Assembly: GCA_028288305.1 (NCBI GenBank)
Contig: JAQBOA010000053.1
Span: 124,001-188,000, forward strand
From: Mucilaginibacter sp.
GTDB lineage: Bacteria > Bacteroidota > Bacteroidia > Sphingobacteriales > Sphingobacteriaceae
Length of the DNA: 64,000 bases
Direction: 5' to 3'
Positions 42,188-51,580 of the stretch are shown in pieces (the first letter of the stretch is position 1; each line of letters opens with the position of its first letter). Position numbers and translations under genes: made by a program. The notes beneath the pieces are model-generated. The model was not told where the DNA came from. It worked only from the letters and a program-made list of their open reading frames with translations, and did no database searches.

Positions 42188-43318
42188 TTACAATCTTTGT
42201 CCTAAACGGTTTACCATTGTTTGTTTCCAGGTGTAAAATTCACCTGAAATAATTTTATTACGGGCCTCTTTAACCAGCCATAAGTAAAAATGTAAGTTAT
42301 GCAAGGTAGCTATCTGTGCGCCTAATATTTCACCTGAATGTATTAAATGGCGCAAATAAGCTTTTGAATAAGCAGTATCAGCAAATAAGCCACTATCCGG
42401 TTCAATAGCCGAAAAGTCATTCTTCCATTTTTCATTCTTAATATTTATTATGCCATCTTTTGTAAAAAGCATCCCATTACGTGCGTTACGGGTAGGCATA
42501 ACACAATCAAACATATCAATTCCTAAAGCAATATTTTCCAATATATTAACAGGTGTTCCAACGCCCATTAAGTAACGCGGTTTTTGCTCTGGTAATATAT
42601 TACAAACAATTTCTGTCATAGCGTACATTTCTTCCGCCGGTTCACCAACGGAGAGCCCGCCTATCGCATTGCCTTCACGCTCAAAGGAAGCAATAACTTC
42701 TGCCGATCTTATACGCAGGTCTTTATACACCGAGCCCTGCACAATTGGGAACAAGGATTGATCGTAACCATATTTTGGCGCTGTGGTGTCAAAACGCTCC
42801 ACACAGCGTTTAAGCCATCGATGGGTCATTTCTATTGATTTTTTAGCGTATTGATATTCGCAGGGGTATGGTGTGCACTCATCAAACGCCATGATAATAT
42901 CAGCTCCGATTATCCGCTGAATATCCATCACGTTTTCCGGACTGAACAAGTGTTTTGAGCCATCAATATGCGAACGGAAAGTAACGCCTTCTTCCTTTAT
43001 TTTTCTTACTTCAGTTAACGAGTAAACCTGGTAGCCGCCGCTATCCGTTAAAATTGGTCCTTCCCAGCCATTAAAACGATGGAGGCCTCCGGCGTTTTCA
43101 AGTGTATTTAAACCTGGCCTTAAATATAAATGATAAGTATTTCCTAATATGATCTGTGCCTGTATATCATTTTTAAGCTCGTGCTGATGTACTGCTTTTA
43201 CGGTACCGGCAGTACCTACAGGCATAAAAATGGGTGTTTGTATTGTACCATGGGCCGTAATGATTTCTCCCGCCCTTGCTTTTGAAAGCGGATCTTGCGC
43301 TGTTAAGTTAAATTTCAT
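42188..43318 (-). CDS. tgt: tRNA-guanine transglycosylase, Zn site lost
   Basis: 376 residues. Swaps guanine 34 for preQ1 in tRNAs with GUN anticodons. Catalytic and pocket motifs intact: ILTDSGGYQVYSL, GADIIMAFDECTPYP, GGLSVGEP and DCVMPTRNARNG. The usual zinc motif CxCxxC before YxxAYLRHL is replaced by D-S-G-L-F-A-D-T-A-Y-S-K-A-Y-L-R-H-L, with no cysteine. I believe this is typical of Bacteroidota Tgt rather than a defect of this gene. Adjoins lptF/G by no gap. Confidence 0.93.
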   Translation of the reverse strand: MKFNLTAQDPLSKARAGEIITAHGTIQTPIFMPVGTAGTVKAVHQHELKNDIQAQIILGNTYHLYLRPGLNTLENAGGLHRFNGWEGPILTDSGGYQVYSLTEVRKIKEEGVTFRSHIDGSKHLFSPENVMDIQRIIGADIIMAFDECTPYPCEYQYAKKSIEMTHRWLKRCVERFDTTAPKYGYDQSLFPIVQGSVYKDLRIRSAEVIASFEREGNAIGGLSVGEPAEEMYAMTEIVCNILPEQKPRYLMGVGTPVNILENIALGIDMFDCVMPTRNARNGMLFTKDGIINIKNEKWKNDFSAIEPDSGLFADTAYSKAYLRHLIHSGEILGAQIATLHNLHFYLWLVKEARNKIISGEFYTWKQTMVNRLGQRL

Positions 43319-43575
43319 TTTGAGGATGCAAAATTAACAAATAAAGCGGTTTACGTGTAACAGAGTAATTCGAAGATTTGAATAAATGATGATGTGAATT
43401 TTTTTACAAAAATTAATATAATTATTAAACTTAATTTACCGGTAAACGTAAAAGCAACTTGTATTTAATTGATTATTAAATATAATGAATAATTAATCTT
43501 CATATTATCAATTCAAAATAAAGACGGTTAATTCCATTGATTTTTAACAGATTTGCAATATAATTAAACAAGAAT
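43319..43575. other. 257-base AT-rich divergent spacer
   Basis: Between minus-strand tgt and the plus-strand glycosyltransferase; must contain both promoters. No recognisable box was fixed. Confidence 0.4.
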
Positions 43576-44694
43576 TTGGAAACTTATATACAAGAAGGTT
43601 TATTCGTTTTATTTTTATTTTGTCTTACAGTTCAGGTTTATTTTCTGGTATATAAGCAAAAAATACTTGCTGCTTATATACCGCCAAATGAACTTCCTAA
43701 TGTAAGGCTGCCAGTCTCCGTTATTATCAGTGCCCGAAATGAAGCGGAAAATTTAAAAGAAAACCTGCCCTATATTTTACAGCAAAATTACCCTTATTAC
43801 GAAGTTATTGTTGTAAATGATTGTTCATATGATGGCTCGGATAAGGTATTGGAAGAGTTACAGGAAATATACAAACATTTAAGAATTGTCACTATAAATG
43901 AGCATGACCGTTTTAAAACCGGGAAAAAATTCGCGTTAACCCTTGGAATAAAAGCTGCTAAACATGAATACCTGCTATTTACTGATGCCGATTGCCGGCC
44001 CGCTTCCGTAAACTGGATAACACGTATGGCAGCAAATTTTAATGAACCTACGCAAATAATAATAGGTTATTCTCCATATAAGCATACCCGGAATATTCTG
44101 AACCCATTTATACGTTTCGAAACTATAAAAACGGCAATAAATTATTTATCAGCAGCGTTAAAAAACAATGCTTATATGGGTGTTGGCCGTAATTTAGCAT
44201 ACACAAAAACACTGTTTTTTGGCACAAAGGGATTTGCCGCCCATATGCATATTTTATCAGGTGATGATGATTTGTTTGTAAATAAAAATGCAACGCCTTA
44301 TAACACGGTTATTGAAATGCATCCGGATGCATTCATTTATACGGATGCAAAAACTTCAATTTCAAGTTGGTACAGGCAAAAGAAACGTCATTTTGGCGTT
44401 GGTAAATATTATAAAAGTAAACATAAGCGTATGTTAAGCCTGGATGCTTTAAGCGGCATCCTCTTTTATGTTTTATTAGCATTATGCCTGATTTTTAACT
44501 TTGAGCCCTGGTTAGCCATTGGTTTGTTTATGTTAAGACTGATTATTCAATTAGTTATTTATAGCAAATTATTCAGGCTGCTGGATGGGAAATATTTAGT
44601 TTGGTACCTGCCCTTTTTTGATTTGTTATATTATATTTATTTGAATACTTTCGGCGTACTTGGCACATTTATAAAAACTACTCAATGGAAATAA
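43576..44694 (+). CDS. Family 2 glycosyltransferase, membrane-anchored
   Basis: 372 residues; TTG start (no closer ATG before conserved sequence). N-terminal helix (about 5-25), GT-A domain with SVIISARNEAENL, VVNDCSYDGS, FTDADCRP (DxD), SGDDDLFV and RQKKRHFG, then three C-terminal helices. Related to hydroxypropanoate or hopanoid/dolichol-type lipid sugar transferases of Bacteroidota; acceptor unknown. Overlaps the sigma factor gene by ten bases, so the two are translated together. Confidence 0.87.
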   Translation: METYIQEGLFVLFLFCLTVQVYFLVYKQKILAAYIPPNELPNVRLPVSVIISARNEAENLKENLPYILQQNYPYYEVIVVNDCSYDGSDKVLEELQEIYKHLRIVTINEHDRFKTGKKFALTLGIKAAKHEYLLFTDADCRPASVNWITRMAANFNEPTQIIIGYSPYKHTRNILNPFIRFETIKTAINYLSAALKNNAYMGVGRNLAYTKTLFFGTKGFAAHMHILSGDDDLFVNKNATPYNTVIEMHPDAFIYTDAKTSISSWYRQKKRHFGVGKYYKSKHKRMLSLDALSGILFYVLLALCLIFNFEPWLAIGLFMLRLIIQLVIYSKLFRLLDGKYLVWYLPFFDLLYYIYLNTFGVLGTFIKTTQWK

Positions 44695-45290
44695 ATTTAA
44701 ATTTCACCGAAAACGCGAAAAACGATTTTCATCTTGTTGTTAAAGCACGTCAGGGTGATCAAAAATCCTATGCCGATCTGATGCATAGGTATAAGGATTC
44801 CATTTATTTTATGGTATTGAAAATGGTTAATAACAAAGAAGACGCTATGGACCTTACCGTAGAGACCTTTGCCAAAGCTTTTGAAAAATTAGAAAAGTAT
44901 CAGCCTGATTATGCCTTTAGTACCTGGTTATTTAGAGTGGCAACAAATAATTGTATTGATTTTATAAGAAAAAAAAAATTGAATACAATGTCAATCCACG
45001 GAATGATTGATGAGGATGGCGAGGAAAAACAATTACAGATAAAAGCTGATGTTTTAAATCCTGAAGAAACTTCCATTAAGAAACAGCAAACCCACGAATT
45101 AAAATTACTGATAGAAAGCTTGCCTCCGCGTTACCGGAACCTGATCACGCTACGCTATTTTGATGAATTATCCTACGAAGAAATAGCCCAACACCTGGAT
45201 TTACCATTAGGTACAGTTAAAGCCCAGCTATTCAGGGCCAGGTATCTGCTCGGAAATATTATCAACCGTTTTAACAGGGATGACATCTGA
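44685..45290 (+). CDS. ECF sigma-70 factor
   Basis: 201 residues. Region 2 near residues 25-95 (RYKDSIYFMVLKMVNNKEDAMDLTVETFAKAF, STWLFRVATNNCIDFIRKKK), a variable linker, and region 4 near 135-190 (LPPRYRNLITLRYFDELSYEEIAQHLDLPLGTVKAQLFRAR). No anti-sigma gene or carboxy-terminal SnoaL domain is adjacent. Embedded between a glycosyltransferase (10-base overlap) and rsmG (11-base overlap). Confidence 0.92.
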   Translation: MEINLNFTENAKNDFHLVVKARQGDQKSYADLMHRYKDSIYFMVLKMVNNKEDAMDLTVETFAKAFEKLEKYQPDYAFSTWLFRVATNNCIDFIRKKKLNTMSIHGMIDEDGEEKQLQIKADVLNPEETSIKKQQTHELKLLIESLPPRYRNLITLRYFDELSYEEIAQHLDLPLGTVKAQLFRARYLLGNIINRFNRDDI

Positions 45291-45906
45291 TCTATTAGTA
45301 AAATACTTTCCATCCATAAATGCTCAACAATTACAGCAATTTAATCGGCTGCCCGAACTATATAATTTTTGGAACAACCAGATCAATGTAATATCCCGCA
45401 AGGATATTGACCTGCTTTATGAACGACATGTTTTGCACTCCTTAGGTATTGCAAAAGTTATATCATTTTTACCGTCAGAAAAAATATTGGATGTAGGTAC
45501 AGGCGGAGGTTTCCCTGGGATTCCACTTGCTATATTATTTCCCGAAACAAAGTTTTATTTGGTTGATTCTATCGGAAAAAAAATAAAGGTTGTGCAGGAA
45601 GTGGCGAAGGCATTAGGCTTAAAAAATGTTATAGCCAGCCATCAGAGGGCCGAACAAGTGAATGAAAAATTTGATTTTGTAGTTTCTAGAGCGGTTACAC
45701 AATTAAAAGATTTTTATCCCTGGGTAAAGAATAAGTTTAATAAGCAATCAAAAAATAAATTGCCAAACGGAATACTCTATTTAAAAGGAGGAGACCTAAC
45801 ACAAGAAATTGCCGAATCGGGATTAACCGTTCAGCAATATCAACTCAAGGATTATTTTGAGGAAGAATTTTTTGAAACCAAGCAGGTAATCTATGTTAAA
45901 GGTTGA
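45280..45906 (+). CDS. rsmG: 16S rRNA m7G527 methyltransferase
   Basis: 208 residues. SAM-binding motif KILDVGTGGGFPGIPLAILFP, then FDFVVSRAV (with RsmG pocket residues) and LYLKGGDL. RsmG normally lies with mnmG (gidA) near the origin, but here it follows an ECF sigma gene, and its ATG overlaps that gene. Loss of RsmG gives low-level streptomycin resistance in other species. Confidence 0.95.
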   Translation: MTSDLLVKYFPSINAQQLQQFNRLPELYNFWNNQINVISRKDIDLLYERHVLHSLGIAKVISFLPSEKILDVGTGGGFPGIPLAILFPETKFYLVDSIGKKIKVVQEVAKALGLKNVIASHQRAEQVNEKFDFVVSRAVTQLKDFYPWVKNKFNKQSKNKLPNGILYLKGGDLTQEIAESGLTVQQYQLKDYFEEEFFETKQVIYVKG

Positions 45907-45994
45907 TTACACAGATTTTGTGCTTTGATTACACCGATTATTGTAAAAACCAGTTGTTATTATTTTATGTCTATTAAAGTTACAGCTACTTCAT

Positions 45995-47716
45995 TCAAAG
46001 ATATGAATTTACAACTACTTCATTCAGCGTATATGATATATCATAATGTGCCATTTTGGTTTCAGGAACTGTTGCGGCGCTATTATTATTTGTTTTTGGT
46101 GCCCCCCCTACATAATTACCTGCTTTATCTATAATCCCAAAAAAGATGGGTACGCTATAATTTGCAGATTTTACATTCAACGGAGCCTTAAAATCATTAA
46201 TAACCCGCATTGCTTCTGCATCAATAGCCGGATATAGTCCGCGCGGCATCGTTACATCTTCTATTTTGCCATCAATAATATTAAAGTTGATAATTACCCT
46301 TCCGGAAATAAGGTTATCGCGCGCACTTGCCGGATATCCTGTTTTCCTCCCGATAAACCTGTATAAGGTGTCGAAAGGGTCTCGAGGCGGCGGTGGTAGC
46401 AAGGGTTTTCCGGGTGCCGTATCCCGAATGACAACCGGCGGTGAAAGCTTTTTTGCGCTCAGCGGTCCCTTAGGTTTTACAGGTGGTACCGGCGAAACAG
46501 GAGCGGGGGGTGGCGGAAGTAGTTTCGGGAATATATCCATTGATGGGAAAGTGTAACCATACTTATCGCGCAGCATTTTTACTTCGGCTGCGCTTACCTT
46601 GCTTTTCCAATATTCCTTTTGCACGCTTTTCGATTCCTGTATGATCACCTTGAAATAACTTTTACTGTCGGCCAGATAACCTGCTTCGGCATATCTGTAA
46701 CCTTTTTTTGTTATTGAACCAAAGGAAGAAGGAGGCGGGAGCTTAACAGCATGTTTCAGCGCAGGTGGTTCAGGCGGTGGGGGTGATGCAATCAAAGCCG
46801 TATCAGCTTTTTGGGGCATCAGGTCTATCAATCCGTAAGTTTTACTAAATCCGAGTGTCGAAACGCAAAGCAATCCGGCACATAAGGGGACTGTTGCCAG
46901 GTACTTTAGCCTTGCCAAACTACCTGATCTTTTTTGATTAAGCATAATAATTCTCTTTTTTAAAAGGTTATAGTTGAAAAATGAATGGGTAATTGATGAT
47001 CCGCCTATACCATAGGCACTATTAAGCAGAAAGGTGGAATAACTGAGGATATCAGTGTGTGCAGTAGTTGTGTTTTCATCCGCAATATACTCATGTACTG
47101 CTTTAAGGCTGTTTTGTAACAGGTAAACAAAAGGATTAAACCAATTAATGACCTTAAACAGCTCCAGTAAAACAATGTCAAATGAATGTTTTTGACGGAT
47201 ATGCACAAGTTCGTGCCTTATGATAGTAGCAGCACCTGATGCTTTTGTGCCGATAAACAGGTAGTTAAAAAATGAAAAAGCGGTGTTGGAATCATTAATA
47301 TAGATCAGTTTATAATTACCCTCAACAATAACAGATTTAACGTGGGTAAGCTTCAGTAACTGGTACAGTTTAAAAACCAGCAGAAGGAGCAGAATAAATG
47401 CGCCGAACAAATAGCCAAATAAAATGTAGTCCTGTAAAGTGAAATGCGTTACAGCTTCATGAATGATCTTAGCTCGCTGATTAATAATTTGATGCGTATC
47501 ACCCGGCAAAATTATTATAGTATTTTTATATACCTGTGCTGCCGGTTTCAAAACACCGAGTTGTATAATGGGGATTATAAATGCAGCAACGCAAGTAAAC
47601 AGTAAATAAACCCGGTTAAGCATATAATGAGTTTCCCTGTTTAAAAACAAACAGTAACACAGGTAAAATATACTTAAGTATAAATTAGCTTCCACAAGGT
47701 AACGCAGCCAGTTCAT
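45995..47716 (-). CDS. BlaR1-like M56 peptidase with TonB C-terminal domain
   Basis: 573 residues. Four membrane helices in the first 300 residues with the M56 zinc motif HELVHIRQKH (near residue 172). A long proline-rich linker (PPPPEPP, PPPAPVSPVPPVKPKGP) spans to a TonB-like C-terminal domain (YPASARDNLISGRVIINFNIIDGKI..AEAMRVINDF). This BlaR1-TonB fusion is common in Bacteroidota; it is presumed to sense an envelope signal and cleave or inactivate BlaI. Stop-start overlap of 4 bases with the blaI-like gene. Confidence 0.9.
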   Translation of the reverse strand: MNWLRYLVEANLYLSIFYLCYCLFLNRETHYMLNRVYLLFTCVAAFIIPIIQLGVLKPAAQVYKNTIIILPGDTHQIINQRAKIIHEAVTHFTLQDYILFGYLFGAFILLLLLVFKLYQLLKLTHVKSVIVEGNYKLIYINDSNTAFSFFNYLFIGTKASGAATIIRHELVHIRQKHSFDIVLLELFKVINWFNPFVYLLQNSLKAVHEYIADENTTTAHTDILSYSTFLLNSAYGIGGSSITHSFFNYNLLKKRIIMLNQKRSGSLARLKYLATVPLCAGLLCVSTLGFSKTYGLIDLMPQKADTALIASPPPPEPPALKHAVKLPPPSSFGSITKKGYRYAEAGYLADSKSYFKVIIQESKSVQKEYWKSKVSAAEVKMLRDKYGYTFPSMDIFPKLLPPPPAPVSPVPPVKPKGPLSAKKLSPPVVIRDTAPGKPLLPPPPRDPFDTLYRFIGRKTGYPASARDNLISGRVIINFNIIDGKIEDVTMPRGLYPAIDAEAMRVINDFKAPLNVKSANYSVPIFFGIIDKAGNYVGGAPKTNNNSAATVPETKMAHYDISYTLNEVVVNSYL

Positions 47717-48090
47717 GATTTTTTGTTTTTAAGGTTATCAATCAACGCGGTTAATTCGTCCAGCTCTTTCAAGCCAAGCTTCTTATCATCAGCAATAAAT
47801 GATACCAGGCTTTGGTACGAATTGCTAAAATAATTTTTCATCATTTTATCAAATGTGAACTTTTTGTAATCGGCTTCCTTTACAACAGCAAAGTAAACAT
47901 GTGAGTTACCGAAAGCTTTGTGATTGATAAAACCCTTTCCTTCCAATACCCTGACTACAGTCGATACCGTATTATATGCTGGTTTAGGATCGGGCATCTC
48001 CTCAATAATATCTTTTACTATGGCTTCTTTTAAGTGCCATAATATTTGCATTACTTGTTCTTCGGCTTTTGTTAATTCTTTAATATGCAT
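47713..48090 (-). CDS. BlaI/MecI/CopY-type repressor
   Basis: 125 residues. N-terminal winged helix (ELTKAEEQVMQILWHLKEAIVKDIIEEM, YNTVSTVVRVLEGKGFI) and C-terminal dimerisation part (YFSNSYQSLVSFIADDKKLGLKELDELTALIDN). Controls the M56-TonB protease with which it overlaps; three operators lie 5 to 68 bases before its ATG. Confidence 0.95.
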   Translation of the reverse strand: MHIKELTKAEEQVMQILWHLKEAIVKDIIEEMPDPKPAYNTVSTVVRVLEGKGFINHKAFGNSHVYFAVVKEADYKKFTFDKMMKNYFSNSYQSLVSFIADDKKLGLKELDELTALIDNLKNKKS

Positions 48091-48094
48091 GGCA

Positions 48095-48158
48095 AACTAT
48101 TTTTATAGTTGAGTAAAGGTAGAACTATTTTTATAGTTTGCAAACTATTTTCATAGTT
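48095..48158. promoter_or_regulatory. Three tandem palindromic operators for the BlaI-like repressor
   Basis: AACTAT-N4-ATAGTT at 48095-48110, 48123-48138 and 48143-48158 (exact in all three, spacer TTTT, TTTT, TTTC). The centres are 28 and 20 bases apart. Located between divergent blaI-like and dprA, probably overlapping the blaI promoter. Confidence 0.88.
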
Positions 48159-48224
48159 TTATTAATTATTTTTTTATTGCTGATTGCAAGGCTTGTTTTT
48201 CTATTTTAGTGGCTTATAAAAACC

Positions 48225-49325
48225 ATGTCACTATTCCATCAGATTGCTCTTACTTTCTTAAAAAATATTGGCCCTACGTTAGCCAAATCATTAATAGCTC
48301 ATGTTGGCAGCGCTGAAGATGTATTCAATGCCTCTCCAGTTAAACTACTTAAAGTGCCCGGTATCGGTGAAAAAACAGTTAACCAGCTTGATTTTGATAC
48401 CGCTTTAAAAAAAGCCGAAAAAGAATTGGACTTTGTTGAGAAAAACGGGATAGAAGTGATTTTTTATACCGATAACAGGTATCCCAAACGGTTAAAAAGT
48501 TGTAACGATTCACCTGTATTGTTATATGCAAAAGGAAATGCCAACTTAAATGCAAAACGCATAATCAGCATTGTGGGTACCCGAAACGCTACCGATTATG
48601 GCAAACAGCTTTGCAAAGCCCTAGTGGATGAATTACAGCAGCATGATGTTTTGGTGGTAAGCGGGCTTGCCTTAGGTATTGATGTAGCTGTACATAAGGA
48701 ATGTTTAAAACTTAATACATCAACTGTTGGTGTGCTGGGGCATGGGCTTGACAGGATGTATCCAAGTCAAAATCGTTCAACTGCAGAAAAAATGCTGGAG
48801 CATGGCGGTTTGCTATCGGAATATCCTTCCGGGACAATACCGGACAGGGAAAACTTCCCGCAACGCAACCGCATCGTGGCCGGTATTGCTGATGCGACAA
48901 TAGTGGTGGAAGCCAGTATAAAGGGCGGTGCATTGATTACTGCAGAGATAGCTAATTCCTATAACAGGGATGTTTTTGCTTTTCCTGGCCGGATTGGTGA
49001 TGAGTTTTCTGAAGGCTGCAATTTTTTGATACGTAATAATAAGGCTGCTTTACTTACCTCTGCTGCCGACCTTGCATATATATTAGGATGGGAAAACGGT
49101 AAAAATTCAAAGCCGGCGCTTGAACAGTTTGTATTACCTATTGATCTTTCAACTGAAGAACGTTTAATATTTGAAATTATTCAGCAATATAACGGACCTT
49201 TAGCTATTGATGATTTGAGCATTAAAACCAATATGACAACCAGCAAGCTGGCGATGAACTTATTGAATATGGAAATGCAAGGCTATATACGGTCTTTACC
49301 CGGGAAAATGTACCGAATTAGCTGA
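48225..49325 (+). CDS. dprA: DNA-processing protein DprA
   Basis: 366 residues. DprA loads RecA on incoming single-stranded DNA in transformation. An N-terminal HhH/SAM-like part, then the Rossmann domain (about 75-295) with SIVGTRNATDYG, VVSGLALGIDVAVH, GHGLDRMYPSQNR, REN(F)PQRNRIVAGI and GALITAEIANSYNRDVFAFPG, and a C-terminal winged helix (LIFEIIQQYNGPLAIDDLSIKTNM). Complete. F1 repeat units begin right after its TGA stop. Confidence 0.94.
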   Translation: MSLFHQIALTFLKNIGPTLAKSLIAHVGSAEDVFNASPVKLLKVPGIGEKTVNQLDFDTALKKAEKELDFVEKNGIEVIFYTDNRYPKRLKSCNDSPVLLYAKGNANLNAKRIISIVGTRNATDYGKQLCKALVDELQQHDVLVVSGLALGIDVAVHKECLKLNTSTVGVLGHGLDRMYPSQNRSTAEKMLEHGGLLSEYPSGTIPDRENFPQRNRIVAGIADATIVVEASIKGGALITAEIANSYNRDVFAFPGRIGDEFSEGCNFLIRNNKAALLTSAADLAYILGWENGKNSKPALEQFVLPIDLSTEERLIFEIIQQYNGPLAIDDLSIKTNMTTSKLAMNLLNMEMQGYIRSLPGKMYRIS

Positions 49326-49422
49326 TAGTCATTGGTCATTAGTCATTGAGTCATTGGTCATTGCATGTGTTTTTAACCTTTATCCCTTTACCTTTTACCA
49401 TTCGCCTTTTGCCTTTCACCTA
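49325..49422. repeat. Intergenic short-unit repeats, families F1 and F2
   Basis: 49327-49362: TAGTCATTGGTCATTAGTCATTGAGTCATTGG (F1), beginning two bases after dprA TGA. 49378-49422: CCTTTTACCATTCGCCTTTTGCC type (F2); on the minus strand it starts with the sixA-like stop TAG (GAATAGGTGAAAGGC). Confidence 0.8.
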
Positions 49423-49896
49423 TTCCTTTGGCGAACTATAATATGCTAATTGCCCTGTATCGCCGCTTACTGCTTTCCAGTCGTCAACTTCAAATTCTAT
49501 CAATGCAACTGTACTGGTATGTACTTCCCTTGCTTCACCTGTTAAATAATAAAGTATCTGGCTTATAGCAGGGTTATGTCCAACCAGGGCTATAAAGTTA
49601 TACTGGTCGGGTAATTGATTAATAACACGAAGCAACGTTTGCTGACTGGCATCATATATTGCTTTATTAATTTCAGGATCCTGTAATAAAAGGTATTCGG
49701 CAAATATTTCAGCAGTTGTTTTTGTACGTAAGGCTGGGCTCGTTATTATAAGTTGAGGGATTATTGAATTTTCTTTTAACCGTTCGGCCATAAACCGGGC
49801 ATCCTGAATGCCAATATATTTTAAAGGCCTGTTTATATCTTTTACCGAAGTTTCTTTTTCTGCTTTGGCATGCCGTATAAGTAGTAACTTTTTCAT
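49420..49896 (-). CDS. SixA-type histidine phosphatase
   Basis: 158 residues, histidine phosphatase superfamily: catalytic LIRHAKAE at the N-terminus (His9), SPALRTKTTAEIF, and the second catalytic VGHNPAIS (His near 110). SixA dephosphorylates phosphohistidine on Hpt domains; an Hpt protein is encoded at 57496 but no link is shown. TAG stop is the start of an F2 repeat. Confidence 0.88.
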   Translation of the reverse strand: MKKLLLIRHAKAEKETSVKDINRPLKYIGIQDARFMAERLKENSIIPQLIITSPALRTKTTAEIFAEYLLLQDPEINKAIYDASQQTLLRVINQLPDQYNFIALVGHNPAISQILYYLTGEAREVHTSTVALIEFEVDDWKAVSGDTGQLAYYSSPKE

Positions 49897-50086
49897 TAAA
49901 GTAATTTATTTATATAGGCAATGAAACTATTACAAGCCGATTGTTTTTTTAAACGTTAGCTAACAATGATTTCATTAATGCTAAGTTAAATAAACAAGAG
50001 CAATAACCCACCTTTGATTGAGAATATTATCAAGCTTTAAAACTAATCAATTAAAACACTTAAACTAATACTTGTTTTTAGCCTGG

Positions 50087-51052
50087 TTAAACTTTATTGG
50101 CAAAGTCTACTATCACATTTTCGGGCATATCATTCATGCACTTAAAATGTCCAAGCGGACATTCGGCTAACCCGAATTTTGAACATGGCCGACATGGAAG
50201 ATCGATCTCAGCCACTAATGCATCCTTAACCTTATAAGGTTGTACGCCCAACAATTCAGGAACTGTACCACCCCATATTGATACGATGGGCTTATCAAAA
50301 GCTTCGGCAATATGGGTTAAACCGGTATCAAAGCCAACTACACTGATAGCCTCTGAAACCAGGAATACGGATTCGTCAAGAGTAGTTATGCCGCAAGCAT
50401 TATAAACATTATCGGCTTTAGCTGCAATTTCCTGCCCATTAGCTTTAACATCATTTCCACCAAGCAAAACAACCGGATGATTTATCTGATGGCATATACT
50501 AATGATCTTCTCATTAGGCATCCGTTTGGTAAAATGGGTGGCGCCAATAATGAATACAATATAGTTGTTTTGATGAGAAGCCGGTAATAACTGGTTTAAT
50601 TGATGATCGGTTTTTATATAATAATCAATAGGCTGTTCATCATTTTTTACTCCTAAAAAGCTCACAGCTTCCATATAACGTTCAACCAGGTGAATGGGCT
50701 TGATCAGTTTAATATTGAATTTTAAACTAAGCCATTTAAGTATAGGTTGTTTCTTATAGGTTGATGATTTTACCCTTGTATTTAATTTTATCAGGGTTGT
50801 GCGCAAATTATTATGAAGATCTATGATATAATCATAATGCTCGGCTTTAATAGTTTTTATCGTTTCAAATAGTGTTGGCTTTAAAAAAAGCAGTTTATCA
50901 ACGTAAGGATTATTTTCGTAAATGTATTGAAAAGCTGGTTTGGTTAAAAAATGAATTTCAGCCTTCGGTAATTGCTTTTTCAAACAGCGAACAACCGGCG
51001 TTGTATAAATAATGTCGCCCATTGAACTGAAACGGATGACCAGTATCTTCAT
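50087..51052 (-). CDS. Glycosyltransferase family 9, LPS heptosyltransferase
   Basis: 321 residues. GT-B fold: N-terminal MKILVIRFSSMGDIIYTTPVV, central YDYIIDLHNNLRTTL, and C-terminal FDTGLTHIAEAFDKPIVSIWGGTVPELLGV, as in WaaC/WaaF-type heptosyltransferases. A cysteine-rich PCRPCSKFGLAECPLGHFKCM segment near the end is as in other Bacteroidota GT9. It follows rfaE2 (6 bases), gmhA and rfaE1, so it likely adds heptose to LPS core. Confidence 0.9.
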   Translation of the reverse strand: MKILVIRFSSMGDIIYTTPVVRCLKKQLPKAEIHFLTKPAFQYIYENNPYVDKLLFLKPTLFETIKTIKAEHYDYIIDLHNNLRTTLIKLNTRVKSSTYKKQPILKWLSLKFNIKLIKPIHLVERYMEAVSFLGVKNDEQPIDYYIKTDHQLNQLLPASHQNNYIVFIIGATHFTKRMPNEKIISICHQINHPVVLLGGNDVKANGQEIAAKADNVYNACGITTLDESVFLVSEAISVVGFDTGLTHIAEAFDKPIVSIWGGTVPELLGVQPYKVKDALVAEIDLPCRPCSKFGLAECPLGHFKCMNDMPENVIVDFANKV

Positions 51053-51058
51053 TCTTTT

Positions 51059-51568
51059 TTATTTTTCAGAAATCTGGTTCCTGATTTTTTCTATGATTCT
51101 TGTAGAAGAATAACCTTCGACAAAGTCAATAGTTTTAACTTCTCCGCCATTCGCTATAACCTCTTTTGCACCAACAATATTTTCTACTGCATAATCTGCA
51201 CCTTTTACTAATATATCAGGCATTAATTCGGTTATCAGATTTAGAGGGGTATCTTCTTCAAAAACAACCACCGCATCTACAAAAAACAGAGATGCAAGCA
51301 ATGCAGCGCGATTATTTTGATCATTTATAGGCCGGTTTTCACCTTTTATACGCTTTACCGAAGTATCTGAGTTTAAACCTATGATTAATTTATCACCTAA
51401 TTCAGCGGCCTTTGCCAGATAAGTAATATGGCCAATATGCAGCAGATCAAACACGCCGTTAGTAAAAACTACTTTTTTACCTTCCTTTTGCCAGTCCGTA
51501 ACAGTAGTTTTAAGTAACCCCAGGTCGCTTATTTTACTTAACAACGTTTTTTCTAAATCGCTTCTCAT
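51059..51568 (-). CDS. rfaE2: Heptose 1-phosphate adenylyltransferase (RfaE2)
   Basis: 169 residues, cytidylyltransferase-like fold: FTNGVFDLLHIGHITYLAKA (nucleotide motif HxGH), VKRIKGENRPINDQNNRA, and SSTRIIEKI. Activates D-glycero-beta-D-manno-heptose 1-phosphate to ADP-heptose. In Bacteroidota it is separate from the kinase RfaE1, which in proteobacteria is fused (HldE). Cotranscribed with the GT9 gene. Confidence 0.93.
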   Translation of the reverse strand: MRSDLEKTLLSKISDLGLLKTTVTDWQKEGKKVVFTNGVFDLLHIGHITYLAKAAELGDKLIIGLNSDTSVKRIKGENRPINDQNNRAALLASLFFVDAVVVFEEDTPLNLITELMPDILVKGADYAVENIVGAKEVIANGGEVKTIDFVEGYSSTRIIEKIRNQISEK

Positions 51569-51580
51569 TGAATTATTTTT

